DNA of 64,000 nt, from contig CP075369.1 in NCBI GenBank assembly GCA_019454205.1, positions 2,992,001-3,056,000 on the forward strand, in the 5' to 3' direction. The notes beneath the pieces are model-generated. The model made no database searches. It worked only from the letters and a program-made list of their open reading frames with translations, and was not told the DNA's origin. Both the position numbers and the translations under genes were made by a program. The stretch comes from Xanthobacteraceae bacterium. GTDB taxonomy: Bacteria; Pseudomonadota; Alphaproteobacteria; Rhizobiales; Xanthobacteraceae. The stretch's first letter is position 1; every line of letters begins with the position of its first letter. This document shows positions 53,700 through 61,977 of the stretch, one piece after another.

Positions 53700-54446
53700 T
53701 TAAAGCCGCCGGAACTCCAGATAGGCGGGGGTGCGGCCCTCGCGCAGCGCTTTTTGCTCGTAGCGGGTGCCGGGCCAGCCGGGCCAGGCGAGCCGCCAGT
53801 CGTCGGCCTTTTCGGCCAGCCAGTGAAAATCCGGCGAGCGGAGCAGGCGGACCAGCGTCCACTCGACATAGGTATCGATGTCGCTGGCGAAGCGAAGCAT
53901 GCCGCCGGGTTTCAGCGTGCGCGCGAAGCGCGCGACGTTTTCGTCGGAGATGAAGCGGCGCTTCCAGTGGCGCTTTTTCGGCCATGGGTCCGCGTAAAGG
54001 ATGTCGATGCGGTCGAGCGCGGCGTCCGGCAGCCAGTTCAGCAAATAGAGTGCGTCGCCCGGATGCAGGCGGATGTTCGGAATCTTTTCGTTCGCGAGCA
54101 CGGCCAGCATCTTCGCCATGCCGTTGATGAACGGCTCGCAGCCGATGAAGCCGGTCTTCGGATGCGCGCGGGCTTCGTGCAGCAGATGTTCACCGCCGCC
54201 AAACCCGATTTCGAGTTGCAGTCTTTCAGGCGTGAACGGGAACAGCGCTGCGAGATCGCGTGGCGCGGCCTGCGTGATGTCGAGCGAAAGTTTGGGGAGC
54301 AGGTCTTCGTAAAGTTCGGCCTGCTGCTTGCGCAGCTTGTGCCCTTTGCGGCGGCCGAAAAAAGCGCCGCGCTGGTGCGCGGCGCTTTTCTCTTTGTCGA
54401 TCAGAACGCTTTGCGGAGCTTGTCCGCCAGATCGGTTTTCTCCCAC
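53700..54446 (-). CDS. trmB: tRNA (guanine-N7-)-methyltransferase
   Basis: Forms m7G46 in the variable loop of tRNAs. The enzyme shows LQLEIGFGGGEHL at the SAM site and the substrate motif LYADPWPKKRHWKRRFI, then TRYEQKALREGR. The only standard start in frame before the conserved FFGRRKGHKLR is GTG 54446, giving 248 residues and a 46-base overlap with the metK end. The first codons would then span the metK terminator (54358-54389), whose sequence encodes KSAAHQRGAFF. So either translation begins at this GTG on readthrough transcripts, or at a non-standard codon such as CTG after the metK stop. The product is certain but the start is not. Confidence 0.9.
   Translation of the reverse strand: MGENRSGGQAPQSVLIDKEKSAAHQRGAFFGRRKGHKLRKQQAELYEDLLPKLSLDITQAAPRDLAALFPFTPERLQLEIGFGGGEHLLHEARAHPKTGFIGCEPFINGMAKMLAVLANEKIPNIRLHPGDALYLLNWLPDAALDRIDILYADPWPKKRHWKRRFISDENVARFARTLKPGGMLRFASDIDTYVEWTLVRLLRSPDFHWLAEKADDWRLAWPGWPGTRYEQKALREGRTPAYLEFRRL
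54358..54389 (-). terminator. Rho-independent terminator of metK inside the trmB frame
   Basis: On the minus strand AAAAGCGCCGCG, loop CACCAG, CGCGGCGCTTTT followed by TT, starting 11 bases after the metK stop. The stem is perfect over 12 bp. It lies within the first 30 codons of trmB. Confidence 0.92.
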
Positions 54447-55621
54447 GAGAAACCGCCATCCTTGTCCGGCTGACGGCCGAAGTGACCGTAGGCGGCGGTG
54501 CGCGCATAGATCGGCTTGTTCAGCTTCAGATGCGTGCGGATGCCGCGCGGGGTCAGGCTCATCAGTTCCTGCAATACCTTCGCAATCTTCTCTTCGTCGG
54601 CTTTGCCGGTGCCGTCGGTGTTCACATACACCGACAACGGATGCGCGACGCCGATCGCGTAGGAAAGCTGGATCGTGCAGCGGTCAGCGAGACCGGCCGC
54701 CACGACGTTCTTCGCGAGATAGCGCGCGGCATAGGCAGCCGAGCGGTCGACCTTCGACGGGTCCTTGCCGGAGAACGCGCCGCCGCCATGCGGGGCCGCG
54801 CCGCCGTAAGTGTCGACGATGATCTTGCGGCCGGTGAGGCCGGAGTCGCCGTCCGGGCCGCCGATGACGAAGCGGCCGGTCGGGTTGACGTAAACCTGAT
54901 CGAGCGGCGGCATCCAGCCTTCCGGCAGCACCTTCTTGATATAGGGCAGCACGAGCTGCTTGATGTCGCCGGATTCCAGGACCTTCTTGCCGTCTTTTTC
55001 CTTGTGCTGGGTCGAAACGACGACCGCGGTGCACTTCACCGGCTTGCCGTTCACATACTGCAGCGTGAACTGGCTCTTCGCGTCCGGCTCGAACAGCTTC
55101 TGCTTGCCGGAGTGGCGGTCGGCGGCCATCAGCTTCAGCACGTTGTGCGAATACTGGAGCGGCGCCGGCATCAGTTCGGGCGTCTCGTTGGTCGCGTAGC
55201 CAAACATGATGCCCTGGTCGCCCGCGCCTTCGTCTTTATTACCGGCGGCTTCGACGCCCTGCGCGATGTCGGCGGACTGGCCGTGCAGGTGGACCTGCAC
55301 CTTCGCGTTCTTCCAGTGGAAGCCCTTCTGCGCATAGCCGATGTCTTTGACGGCCTTGCGCGCAAGTTTCTCGGCGAGCGCTTTATTGACCTTGCCGGTC
55401 TTGCTCATGATCTCGCTCGGACCGGCCGCTTTCTTCGACATGCGGACTTCGCCGGCGAGCACGATCAGGTTCGTGGTGACCAGCGTTTCGCACGCCACCT
55501 TCGCCATCGGGTCGGCTTTGAAAAACTGATCGACGATCTCGTCGGAGATGCGGTCGCACACCTTGTCAGGGTGGCCTTCGGATACGGATTCGCTCGTGAA
55601 AATGTAGTTCTTGAGGGACAC
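54401..55621 (-). CDS. metK: S-adenosylmethionine synthetase
   Basis: Makes SAM from methionine and ATP. The 406-residue product begins VSLKNYIFTSESVSEGHPDK and has GHPDKVCDRISDEI, AGDQGIMFGYATNE, the P-loop GGAAPHGGGAFSGKDPSKVDR and the signature DPSKVDRSAAY. The start is GTG 55621, with AGGAG seven bases upstream; a longer frame into the leader is not needed. It follows the XRE regulator by 145 bases containing a palindrome. I saw no SAM-II or SAM-V riboswitch in this gap. Confidence 0.97.
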   Translation of the reverse strand: MSLKNYIFTSESVSEGHPDKVCDRISDEIVDQFFKADPMAKVACETLVTTNLIVLAGEVRMSKKAAGPSEIMSKTGKVNKALAEKLARKAVKDIGYAQKGFHWKNAKVQVHLHGQSADIAQGVEAAGNKDEGAGDQGIMFGYATNETPELMPAPLQYSHNVLKLMAADRHSGKQKLFEPDAKSQFTLQYVNGKPVKCTAVVVSTQHKEKDGKKVLESGDIKQLVLPYIKKVLPEGWMPPLDQVYVNPTGRFVIGGPDGDSGLTGRKIIVDTYGGAAPHGGGAFSGKDPSKVDRSAAYAARYLAKNVVAAGLADRCTIQLSYAIGVAHPLSVYVNTDGTGKADEEKIAKVLQELMSLTPRGIRTHLKLNKPIYARTAAYGHFGRQPDKDGGFSWEKTDLADKLRKAF

Positions 55622-55657
55622 CGGAAAACTCCTGATCGTCGGTGTGAAATCGGTTGA

Positions 55658-55679
55658 AAATACAGATTGCCCTGTATTT
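55658..55679 (-). promoter_or_regulatory. Palindrome upstream of metK
   Basis: AAATACAG-ATTGCC-CTGTATTT, a perfect 8-bp inverted repeat centred about 48 bases before the metK GTG. On the minus strand it overlaps a weak promoter match (TTGCCG, 17 bases, TGTATT). Half-site TGTAT also occurs in the palindrome at the XRE promoter. Confidence 0.7.
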
Positions 55680-55766
55680 CGCGGCAAGCGTTCTCGCAGC
55701 GAAGCCAAGCATGGTCAAGGTGTGGGCAAAGCCGGCGCGGCCCGGCAAGAATACGCAGGAAAAAGC

Positions 55767-56186
55767 CTAGCCGCCGCCTCCGGCTTCACCCGTGATGGCC
55801 ATGGCCTCGACGAGATCGACGATGCGCCTGCGAAGCTTCGGGTCGCTGACTTTCATGAAGGCCCTGGCAAGCGCGAGACCTTCTGCGGTCGCCATGAAGT
55901 CGGAGACGTAAGCGGGATTTCCGCTCTCGCCGAATCCGGCGGCGAGCGTTTCACTGCCCGGCGCGCCTTCATAGAAGAAAGCGACGGGCACGCCGAGAAT
56001 GCTCGAAATCTGGTGCAGGCGGCTCGCACCGATGCGATTCGTGCCCTTCTCGTATTTCTGGACTTGCTGAAAAGTAATGCCAAGACGCTCGCCGAGCTTC
56101 TCCTGACTCATGGAGACCATCATGCGCCGCATGCGTACGCGGCTGCCGACATGACGGTCGATCGGGTTCGGCGATTTTTTTGTCAT
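55767..56186 (-). CDS. XRE-family transcriptional regulator upstream of metK
   Basis: A 139-residue regulator. The helix-turn-helix is SQEKLGERLGITFQQVQKYEKGTNRIGASRL, preceded by the VGSRVRMRRMMV signature of the Rhizobiales family found next to metK. The C-terminal half (AVFFYEGAPG region, SDFMATAEGLALARAF) is helical with no known ligand site. GGAAGG precedes the ATG. Its promoter carries the palindrome TTGTATACAA on the -10 box, suggesting autoregulation. Control of metK is inferred from position only. Confidence 0.92.
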   Translation of the reverse strand: MTKKSPNPIDRHVGSRVRMRRMMVSMSQEKLGERLGITFQQVQKYEKGTNRIGASRLHQISSILGVPVAFFYEGAPGSETLAAGFGESGNPAYVSDFMATAEGLALARAFMKVSDPKLRRRIVDLVEAMAITGEAGGGG

Positions 56187-56224
56187 TTACCTTCCGTAGA
56201 AATTAGAACCGCACCTGCCATCTT

Positions 56225-56253
56225 TGTATACAAGGAAGCGGCTCAACTCCCAA
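56225..56253 (-). promoter_or_regulatory. XRE promoter with palindromic operator
   Basis: On the minus strand TTGGGA (56253-56248), exactly 17 bases, TATACA (56230-56225). The -10 is inside the perfect palindrome TTGTATACAA (56224-56233). The start codon is 39 bases downstream. Confidence 0.75.
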
Positions 56254-56274
56254 GCATTTGTAACGACGCGGAAT

Positions 56275-57879
56275 TCACGACTTGCCCCGCAGCTTTTGCC
56301 GCCGTGCGGTCAGCGCGGCGATAACGAAGATGGCAGCCAATAGCAAGGCAAGACCGTCCCGGTGCCGAGCGTAAAAAGTAGCCTCCAGCGCGGTGGGAAG
56401 CGGCCCGTCGATTACGCCCTCGATACCGAGCGGTAAGCTCGTCACGATCCGTCCGAGCGGGTCGATGATCGCGGAGATACCGTTGTTGGCGGCGCGAACC
56501 AGCGGCAATCCTTCCTCGATCGCGCGCACGCGCGCCTGCGCGAAATGCTGGTACGGACCCGGAGAGATTCCAAACCACGCGTCGTTCGTTACGTTCAAAA
56601 TCCAGCGCGGCCGCGGACCTTCGGGCAGCACATATCCGGGATAGATCGCTTCATAGCAGATGAGCGGCGCCGCGGCCGGCAATCCCGCGACATGTAGCGG
56701 ACGTCGGCGCGTGCCTGCATCGAAGCCGCCGCGCACGCGCGTCAGCTGTTGCAGGCCGATGCTCTCCAGCAAGTTCTGGAAGGGCAGAAATTCACCGAAC
56801 GGAACAAGATAAAGTTTGTCGTAGCTTGCGACGATCGCGCCGAGATCGTTCAGCACACGGATGCTGTTATAGACCCGCGTTTTTGTTTGCCCCGGCAGCG
56901 GCGCTTCCGCGCGGATCGCGCCGGTGATCAGCACCTTTCCGGGCGGCAGCAAATCGGCAATCTGCTTCAGCGCTTCCGGATCGCGGTCGAGCAGGAACGG
57001 AAATGCCGACTCCGGCCAGATCAGGTGCGTGATGTCCTGCACGCCCTGCCGCTCCGGCGCAGTCGCGCGGTCGCTGAGCGAGAGGTATTTCCTCATGATG
57101 TGCGGCTTCGCATCGGGCCGCCACTTCGCATCCTGCGGAATGTTCGGCTGCATCAGGCGCAGCCGCACGCCGGCAACTTCCGCGACCTTTGTGTTCGAGA
57201 GCCGGTGCCAGCCGAAGGCGCCGAGCGACACCAGCACCAGCGCCGCCAGCGCAACCGGAAGCCAGCGGTGCTTTTTCTCCGCGCCGCTGTCGGCGAGTGC
57301 TGCCGGACTTCCGAAGGCCGCGAGCGCGATCAGCGTCAGCCCCCACAATCCGAACAGCGAAGCGCTCTGCGCGAGATAGGGCGTCGAGGTCAGCGCATAG
57401 CCGAAGCCGTTCCATGGAAAGCCGGTCAGGATCGTGCCGCGCAGCCATTCCGAAATCGAAAGGCCGAACGCGAATGCAAGAATACGAAACGGCGTTGCCG
57501 ACCACAGCAGCCGCGCCAGCATCGCGCCGAAGCCGGTGAAGATCGCAAGGCCGACCGGCAAACCGATCACTGCGAGGGGTAGTAGCCACGCAAATTTTTC
57601 GGCCTCTACCAGAAACGCGAATCCGATCCAGTAGAGGCCGGCGAGAAAATAGCCGAAGCCGAACCACCATCCGCTCGCGAATGCCGCGCGCAATCCTTTG
57701 CGGCCTGCTCCGGCACCGTCGAGCAGCCAGACGAAAACTGGCAGTGTAAGGGCCAATATCGGAAACAGATCGAACGGCGCCATCGCAAGCGCCGAGAGGA
57801 CGCCTGCGAGAAGCGCGATCAGCCGGCGCTTCCAGCCCCAGGCCAGAACCACATGATTCGCGAGACCGGCGAGCGTCAT
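56275..57879 (-). CDS. lnt: Apolipoprotein N-acyltransferase
   Basis: Adds the third acyl chain to lipoproteins in the inner membrane. The 534-residue protein has about seven hydrophobic helices at the N-terminus and one at the end (ALLLAAIFVIAALTA) around a nitrilase domain. The catalytic triad is visible as Glu in LIWPESAFPF, Lys in SYDKLYLVPFGEFLP and Cys in PLICYEAIYPG. It follows the CorC-like gene by ten bases, the conserved ybeY-corC-lnt order. Confidence 0.95.
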   Translation of the reverse strand: MTLAGLANHVVLAWGWKRRLIALLAGVLSALAMAPFDLFPILALTLPVFVWLLDGAGAGRKGLRAAFASGWWFGFGYFLAGLYWIGFAFLVEAEKFAWLLPLAVIGLPVGLAIFTGFGAMLARLLWSATPFRILAFAFGLSISEWLRGTILTGFPWNGFGYALTSTPYLAQSASLFGLWGLTLIALAAFGSPAALADSGAEKKHRWLPVALAALVLVSLGAFGWHRLSNTKVAEVAGVRLRLMQPNIPQDAKWRPDAKPHIMRKYLSLSDRATAPERQGVQDITHLIWPESAFPFLLDRDPEALKQIADLLPPGKVLITGAIRAEAPLPGQTKTRVYNSIRVLNDLGAIVASYDKLYLVPFGEFLPFQNLLESIGLQQLTRVRGGFDAGTRRRPLHVAGLPAAAPLICYEAIYPGYVLPEGPRPRWILNVTNDAWFGISPGPYQHFAQARVRAIEEGLPLVRAANNGISAIIDPLGRIVTSLPLGIEGVIDGPLPTALEATFYARHRDGLALLLAAIFVIAALTARRQKLRGKS

Positions 57880-57889
57880 GCTTCGCGGG

Positions 57890-58966
57890 TTAACCGCTGG
57901 CGCCGCCCTTGTCCATGTCGGTTTGCGTTATCTTCTCGGCTTCCGTGTTCTGCACAGCGGCCGCTTCCGCCGAAGCCTTCGCCTTGCGCTTGCGCTCGCG
58001 TTTGGGCGGGTCTGGCGGGCGGCGGAAGATGCGTACGCGCTTCACGCGGCGCGGATCGGCATCGATGATTTCGAAATCGTATTCGCCGGGACCGCGCAGG
58101 ATTTCGCCGCGCACCGGCACTCTGGCTGCGAGCGTAACGAGCAGGCCGCCGAGCGTGTCGACTTCGTCTGCGGAAGCGCCCGCATCGAAGCCGTTGCCGA
58201 TCGTCTCGGTGGTTTCGGTCAGCGTGGCGCGAGCATCGGCCAGGAAGCTGCCGTCGCCGAGCGCGACGATCCGGCTTTCCTGATCGTCATGTTCGTCCTC
58301 GATGTCGCCGACGATTTCTTCGACAATGTCTTCCATCGAGACGAGGCCGTCGGTGCCACCGTATTCGTCGATCACAAGCGCCAGATGAATTCTTGTCGCC
58401 TGCATCTTCACCAGCAGATCGACCACGGGCATCGACGGCGGCACATAAAGAATGCGGCGGATGATTTTGGTATCCACGAGGGGCTGTTTCAGGTCGACCG
58501 AGCGCGGATCGATCTTCGGCGCGCGCCGTGCCGTGCTGGTGCGCTTGCCGCTTTGCGACGCGGTTGCGCGCGCGGTGAGGAAACCGACGAGGTCGCGGAT
58601 GTGGACCATTCCGACCGGATCGTCGAGCGTCTCGCCGTAGACGACGAGGCGCGAATGTCCTGCCTTGGCGAAGGTGCCGAGCAATTGCCCGATCGGGATG
58701 TCGTTCTTCACCGCGACCATTTCCGCGCGCGCGATCATCACGTCGGCAACACGCCGCTCGCGAAGCGCCAGCACGTTCTGGAGCATGGTTTGTTCGGCGG
58801 GCGTGAATTCGGTTTCGGTCTGCGGGCTGGGCGTTTCCGCAAGCACTTCTTCGAGGTCGTCGCGGATGGATTTGCGCCGGCCGAAGCGGCCGAGAATTCG
58901 CTCGCGCCACGAGGACTTCGGTCCGTCGCCGTTGCCCGGCGGCTGGTTATGCGAAGCATCGCTCAT
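57890..58966 (-). CDS. CBS-domain protein of the CorC/HlyC family
   Basis: A 358-residue cytoplasmic protein with two CBS domains (around VADVMIARAEMVAVKND to GMVHIRDLVGFL, and IIRRILYVPPSMPVVDLL to VSMEDIVEEIVGDI) and a C-terminal CorC_HlyC domain (VDTLGGLLVTLAARVPVRGE), then a lysine-rich tail. No transmembrane DUF21 part is attached. In E. coli the homologue YbeX is next to ybeY and lnt, and roles in Mg/Co efflux or ribosome metabolism have been proposed. It overlaps ybeY (ATGA). Confidence 0.92.
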   Translation of the reverse strand: MSDASHNQPPGNGDGPKSSWRERILGRFGRRKSIRDDLEEVLAETPSPQTETEFTPAEQTMLQNVLALRERRVADVMIARAEMVAVKNDIPIGQLLGTFAKAGHSRLVVYGETLDDPVGMVHIRDLVGFLTARATASQSGKRTSTARRAPKIDPRSVDLKQPLVDTKIIRRILYVPPSMPVVDLLVKMQATRIHLALVIDEYGGTDGLVSMEDIVEEIVGDIEDEHDDQESRIVALGDGSFLADARATLTETTETIGNGFDAGASADEVDTLGGLLVTLAARVPVRGEILRGPGEYDFEIIDADPRRVKRVRIFRRPPDPPKRERKRKAKASAEAAAVQNTEAEKITQTDMDKGGASG

Positions 58967-59445
58967 GCGAGCCTCGCTTCCGTTCCCTCGTAGGGGTCGG
59001 GAATGCCGAGTGTGGACAGGATCGAGCGTTCCTTCGCTTCCATCGTCTCCGCATCGTTGTCGTTCATGTGATCGAAGCCGAGGAGGTGCAGCACGCCATG
59101 CACGACGAGGTGCGCGGCGTGGTTGAGGAACGGCTTGCTTTCTTCCGCCGCCTCGCGGGCCACGGTGCCATAGGCCAGCACCACGTCGCCGAGCAGGCGC
59201 GGCGCGCCCGGCGCATTGATCTGCGCCGCGGGAAACGAAAGCACGTTGGTCGGTTTGTCGATGCCGCGGTGATGCTTGTTGAGTTCGCGGATGTGGTCGT
59301 CGTCGGAGAGTACGATGGACACTTCGCCGTCATTCGTGCCGACCGATTCGATCGCGGTGACGGCGGCACGCCGCACGAGGGTTTCCAGTCCCTCGATACT
59401 GTCCCACTCCTCGGCTTCCGCCGCGATGTCGATGGAGATGCTCAC
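58963..59445 (-). CDS. ybeY: Endoribonuclease YbeY
   Basis: Zinc-dependent RNase for 16S rRNA 3' maturation and quality control. The 160-residue product has the metal motif VHGVLHLLGFDH (HGxLHLxGxDH) and the preceding SIVLSDDDHIRELNKHHRGIDKPTNVLSFP pattern. The ATG at 59445 overlaps the phoH stop and its own stop overlaps the CorC-like start, so the three are translationally linked. Confidence 0.96.
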   Translation of the reverse strand: MSISIDIAAEAEEWDSIEGLETLVRRAAVTAIESVGTNDGEVSIVLSDDDHIRELNKHHRGIDKPTNVLSFPAAQINAPGAPRLLGDVVLAYGTVAREAAEESKPFLNHAAHLVVHGVLHLLGFDHMNDNDAETMEAKERSILSTLGIPDPYEGTEARLA

Positions 59446-60476
59446 TTCTTGTCCTGTCTCTTGTTCTGTTCGGCGCCGTCATAAGCCGCGACGATGCGTG
59501 AGACGAGTTCGTGACGAACCACATCGCTCGCGGAGAAGCGCACCTGCGCGATGTCTTCCACGGTTGCGAGGAGTTCGGTCGCCTCCACCAGTCCGGAGCG
59601 CTGCCCCGGCGGCAGGTCGATCTGCGACGGGTCGCCTGTCACGATCATGCGCGAGTTCTCGCCGAGCCGGGTCAGAAACATCTTCATCTGCATCGGCGTG
59701 GTGTTCTGCGCTTCGTCGAGGATGATCGCGGCGTTGGCCAGCGTACGGCCGCGCATGAAGGCGAGCGGCGCGATTTCGATTTCGCCCGATTGCAGCGCGC
59801 GCTCCACCAGCCCGCGGTCCATCAGGTCGTACAGCGCGTCGTACATCGGGCGCAGGTAGGGATCGACTTTCTCGCGCATGTCGCCGGGCAGGAAGCCGAG
59901 CCGCTCACCGGCTTCGACCGCGGGGCGCGAAAGCACGATGCGGTCCACCTCGCGGCGCTCGTAGAGATGCACCGCATGCGCGACCGCGAGCCAGGTCTTG
60001 CCGGTACCGGCGGGGCCGATGCCGAAGACCAGCGTGCGCCGCTTCATCGCGCGGATATAGGCGTCCTGCATCGGCGTGCGCGCGCGCACCGCGCGCTTGC
60101 GCAGGCGGATGTCGTCGAAGCCCGCCTTCTCGGATGCGGGGTCGAGGTCGAACAGCGAGGTCTGGGTCTGCACCGCGCGGATCGCGCCTTCGACGTCGCC
60201 GGTCGTCACGTCGCGGCCCGCTTTCAACTCTTCGTATAAACCTTCCAGCGTTTGGCGCGCCTGCTCGCAGGCTTCCCGCGCGCCGTCGATGGAAACGTGG
60301 TTGCCGCGCTGGTCGATGGTGACGCCGAGCTTGCGCTCGATGAGCGCAAGGTTCTCGCCGTAACGGCCGAACAGTGCGCTGGCTAAACGATTGCTGTCGA
60401 ACGCGACCAGCACGCTCGGAGCTGCTTCGCTGTCGCGCGCCCACGGTGCGCGCTTGCCGGCTTCCGGTTGCCGCAA
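59442..60476 (-). CDS. phoH: PhoH-family ATPase
   Basis: RNA-helicase-like ATPase of the PhoH/YbeZ group, functionally associated with YbeY. It has Walker A FGIGPAGTGKTWLAVAHA, Walker B AAIILDEAQNTTPMQM and the motif MIVTGDPSQIDLPPGQRSGL, with an N-terminal KH-like segment (NLALIERKLGVTIDQRGN). I place the start at TTG 60476, because AGGAGG lies eight bases upstream and the codon follows the miaB stop by one base; the longer frame from TTG 60515 runs into miaB. Length 344 residues. Confidence 0.93.
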   Translation of the reverse strand: MRQPEAGKRAPWARDSEAAPSVLVAFDSNRLASALFGRYGENLALIERKLGVTIDQRGNHVSIDGAREACEQARQTLEGLYEELKAGRDVTTGDVEGAIRAVQTQTSLFDLDPASEKAGFDDIRLRKRAVRARTPMQDAYIRAMKRRTLVFGIGPAGTGKTWLAVAHAVHLYERREVDRIVLSRPAVEAGERLGFLPGDMREKVDPYLRPMYDALYDLMDRGLVERALQSGEIEIAPLAFMRGRTLANAAIILDEAQNTTPMQMKMFLTRLGENSRMIVTGDPSQIDLPPGQRSGLVEATELLATVEDIAQVRFSASDVVRHELVSRIVAAYDGAEQNKRQDKK

Positions 60477-60477
60477 C

Positions 60478-61884
60478 TTACAGGCCTCCTGCGAGAACGA
60501 GATCGGGCGCAGCAAAAGCAGCGGCTGGCGCTTCGCGTTCCGCGAGTTCGCCGATCAACGTATAGGTTTCGAGTTCGCGCGTTTGCACGCGTGCGACTGT
60601 GCCGATCTTGGATGACGGTGCCATCACCGCGACCGGTTGCAGGTACGCCGAGCGGCCGACGATCTGGCCGGGATGGCGGCCCGGCTTCTCGAACAGCACG
60701 TCGAGTTCGCGGCCCACGCAGGCGCGGTTGAAATCGTGCTGTTGTTCCTCGATCAGTTCCTGCAAGCGATAGAGCCGTTCTGTTTTCACGCCCTCCGTGA
60801 CCTGCTCGTCCATTTCGGACGCGGGCGTGCCGGGGCGCGGGCTGTATTTGAAGGTGAAGGCTTGCGCGAAGCCGACCTCGCGCACGAGCGCGAGCGTCGC
60901 CTCGAAATCCTCATTCGTTTCGCCGGGAAACCCGACGATGAAATCCGACGAGAACGCCATGTCCGGCCGCGCGCGGCGCACACGCGCGATGATGTCGAGA
61001 TATTCGCGGGTGTCGTGCTTGCGGTTCATCGCCGCCAATACGCGGTCCGAACCGGACTGTACGGGCAGGTGCAGGAACGGCATCAGCTTTTCGATGTCGT
61101 GGTGCGCGGCGAGCAACGAGTCGTCCATGTCGGCAGGGTGGCTGGTCGTGTAGCGGATGCGCTTCAGTTCCGGCATCTCGGCCAGCTTTTCCACGAGGCG
61201 CGCCAATGTCCAGTCGCGTCCGTCGAGGCCGCGTCCGTGATAGGCGTTCACGTTCTGCCCGATCAGCGTGATTTCGCGCACGCCGTGTGCGATCAGCGTT
61301 TCGGTTTCCGCGATGATTTTCTCCGCGCTGCGCGAAGTCTCCGCGCCGCGGGTGTAAGGGACGACGCAGAAGGTGCAGAACTTGTCGCAACCTTCCTGTA
61401 CGGTGACGAAAGCGGAGATGCCGCGTGTCCTGGTGACGGCGGGCTTCGGCGCGGCAAGTTGCTCGAATTTATCCTCAACCGCGAATTCGGTATCGACCAC
61501 CGTCTCGCCGGTGCGCGCGCGTGCGACCAGCGAAGGGATGCGGTGAATGTTCTGCGGACCGACCACGAGGTCGACCAGCGGCGCGCGCCGCACGATTTCC
61601 TCGCCTTCGGCCTGCGCGACGCAGCCGGCGACTGCGACCATGAGATCGCGGCCCTGTTCGCGCGCGGCTTCTTTCATGCGCCGCACCCGGCCCAGCTCGG
61701 AATAGACCTTCTCCACCGCCTTCTCGCGGATATGGCAGGTATTGAGGATGATGAGGTCGGCGTCCTCTGCGGATGTGGTTTCCGCGTAACCCTCGTGCGC
61801 CAGCGTATCCGCCATACGCCTCGCATCGTAGACGTTCATCTGGCAGCCGAAAGACTTGATGTGAACCTTGCGCACCTGACTCAT
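60478..61884 (-). CDS. miaB: tRNA-2-methylthio-N6-dimethylallyladenosine synthase
   Basis: Radical-SAM methylthiotransferase for ms2i6A37. The 468-residue enzyme shows the N-terminal cluster cysteines (SFGCQMN, LNTCHIREKA, AGCVAQAEG), the radical-SAM motif GCDKFCTFCVVPYTRG (CX3CX2C) and a C-terminal TRAM domain with REAPAAAF tail. The last codons CTC GCA GGA GGC CTG TAA also form the ribosome-binding site of phoH. The gene precedes phoH-ybeY-corC-lnt as in many proteobacteria. Confidence 0.97.
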   Translation of the reverse strand: MSQVRKVHIKSFGCQMNVYDARRMADTLAHEGYAETTSAEDADLIILNTCHIREKAVEKVYSELGRVRRMKEAAREQGRDLMVAVAGCVAQAEGEEIVRRAPLVDLVVGPQNIHRIPSLVARARTGETVVDTEFAVEDKFEQLAAPKPAVTRTRGISAFVTVQEGCDKFCTFCVVPYTRGAETSRSAEKIIAETETLIAHGVREITLIGQNVNAYHGRGLDGRDWTLARLVEKLAEMPELKRIRYTTSHPADMDDSLLAAHHDIEKLMPFLHLPVQSGSDRVLAAMNRKHDTREYLDIIARVRRARPDMAFSSDFIVGFPGETNEDFEATLALVREVGFAQAFTFKYSPRPGTPASEMDEQVTEGVKTERLYRLQELIEEQQHDFNRACVGRELDVLFEKPGRHPGQIVGRSAYLQPVAVMAPSSKIGTVARVQTRELETYTLIGELAEREAPAAAFAAPDLVLAGGL

Positions 61885-61977
61885 TTTTCCGCGCGAAACC
61901 GCCGATCCAAAAGGCGGAATCCCGCTCTGGTTGCGGGACGGCGCAGTTCACCCGTTGCTGGCATGATCCAAGAAGTC

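Noticed and set aside
55622..55766. SAM riboswitch before metK
   Set aside because: The minus-strand leader lacks the conserved blocks of SAM-II and SAM-V that I know and offers only one simple hairpin (AAATACAG/CTGTATTT). A covariance-model search would settle it.
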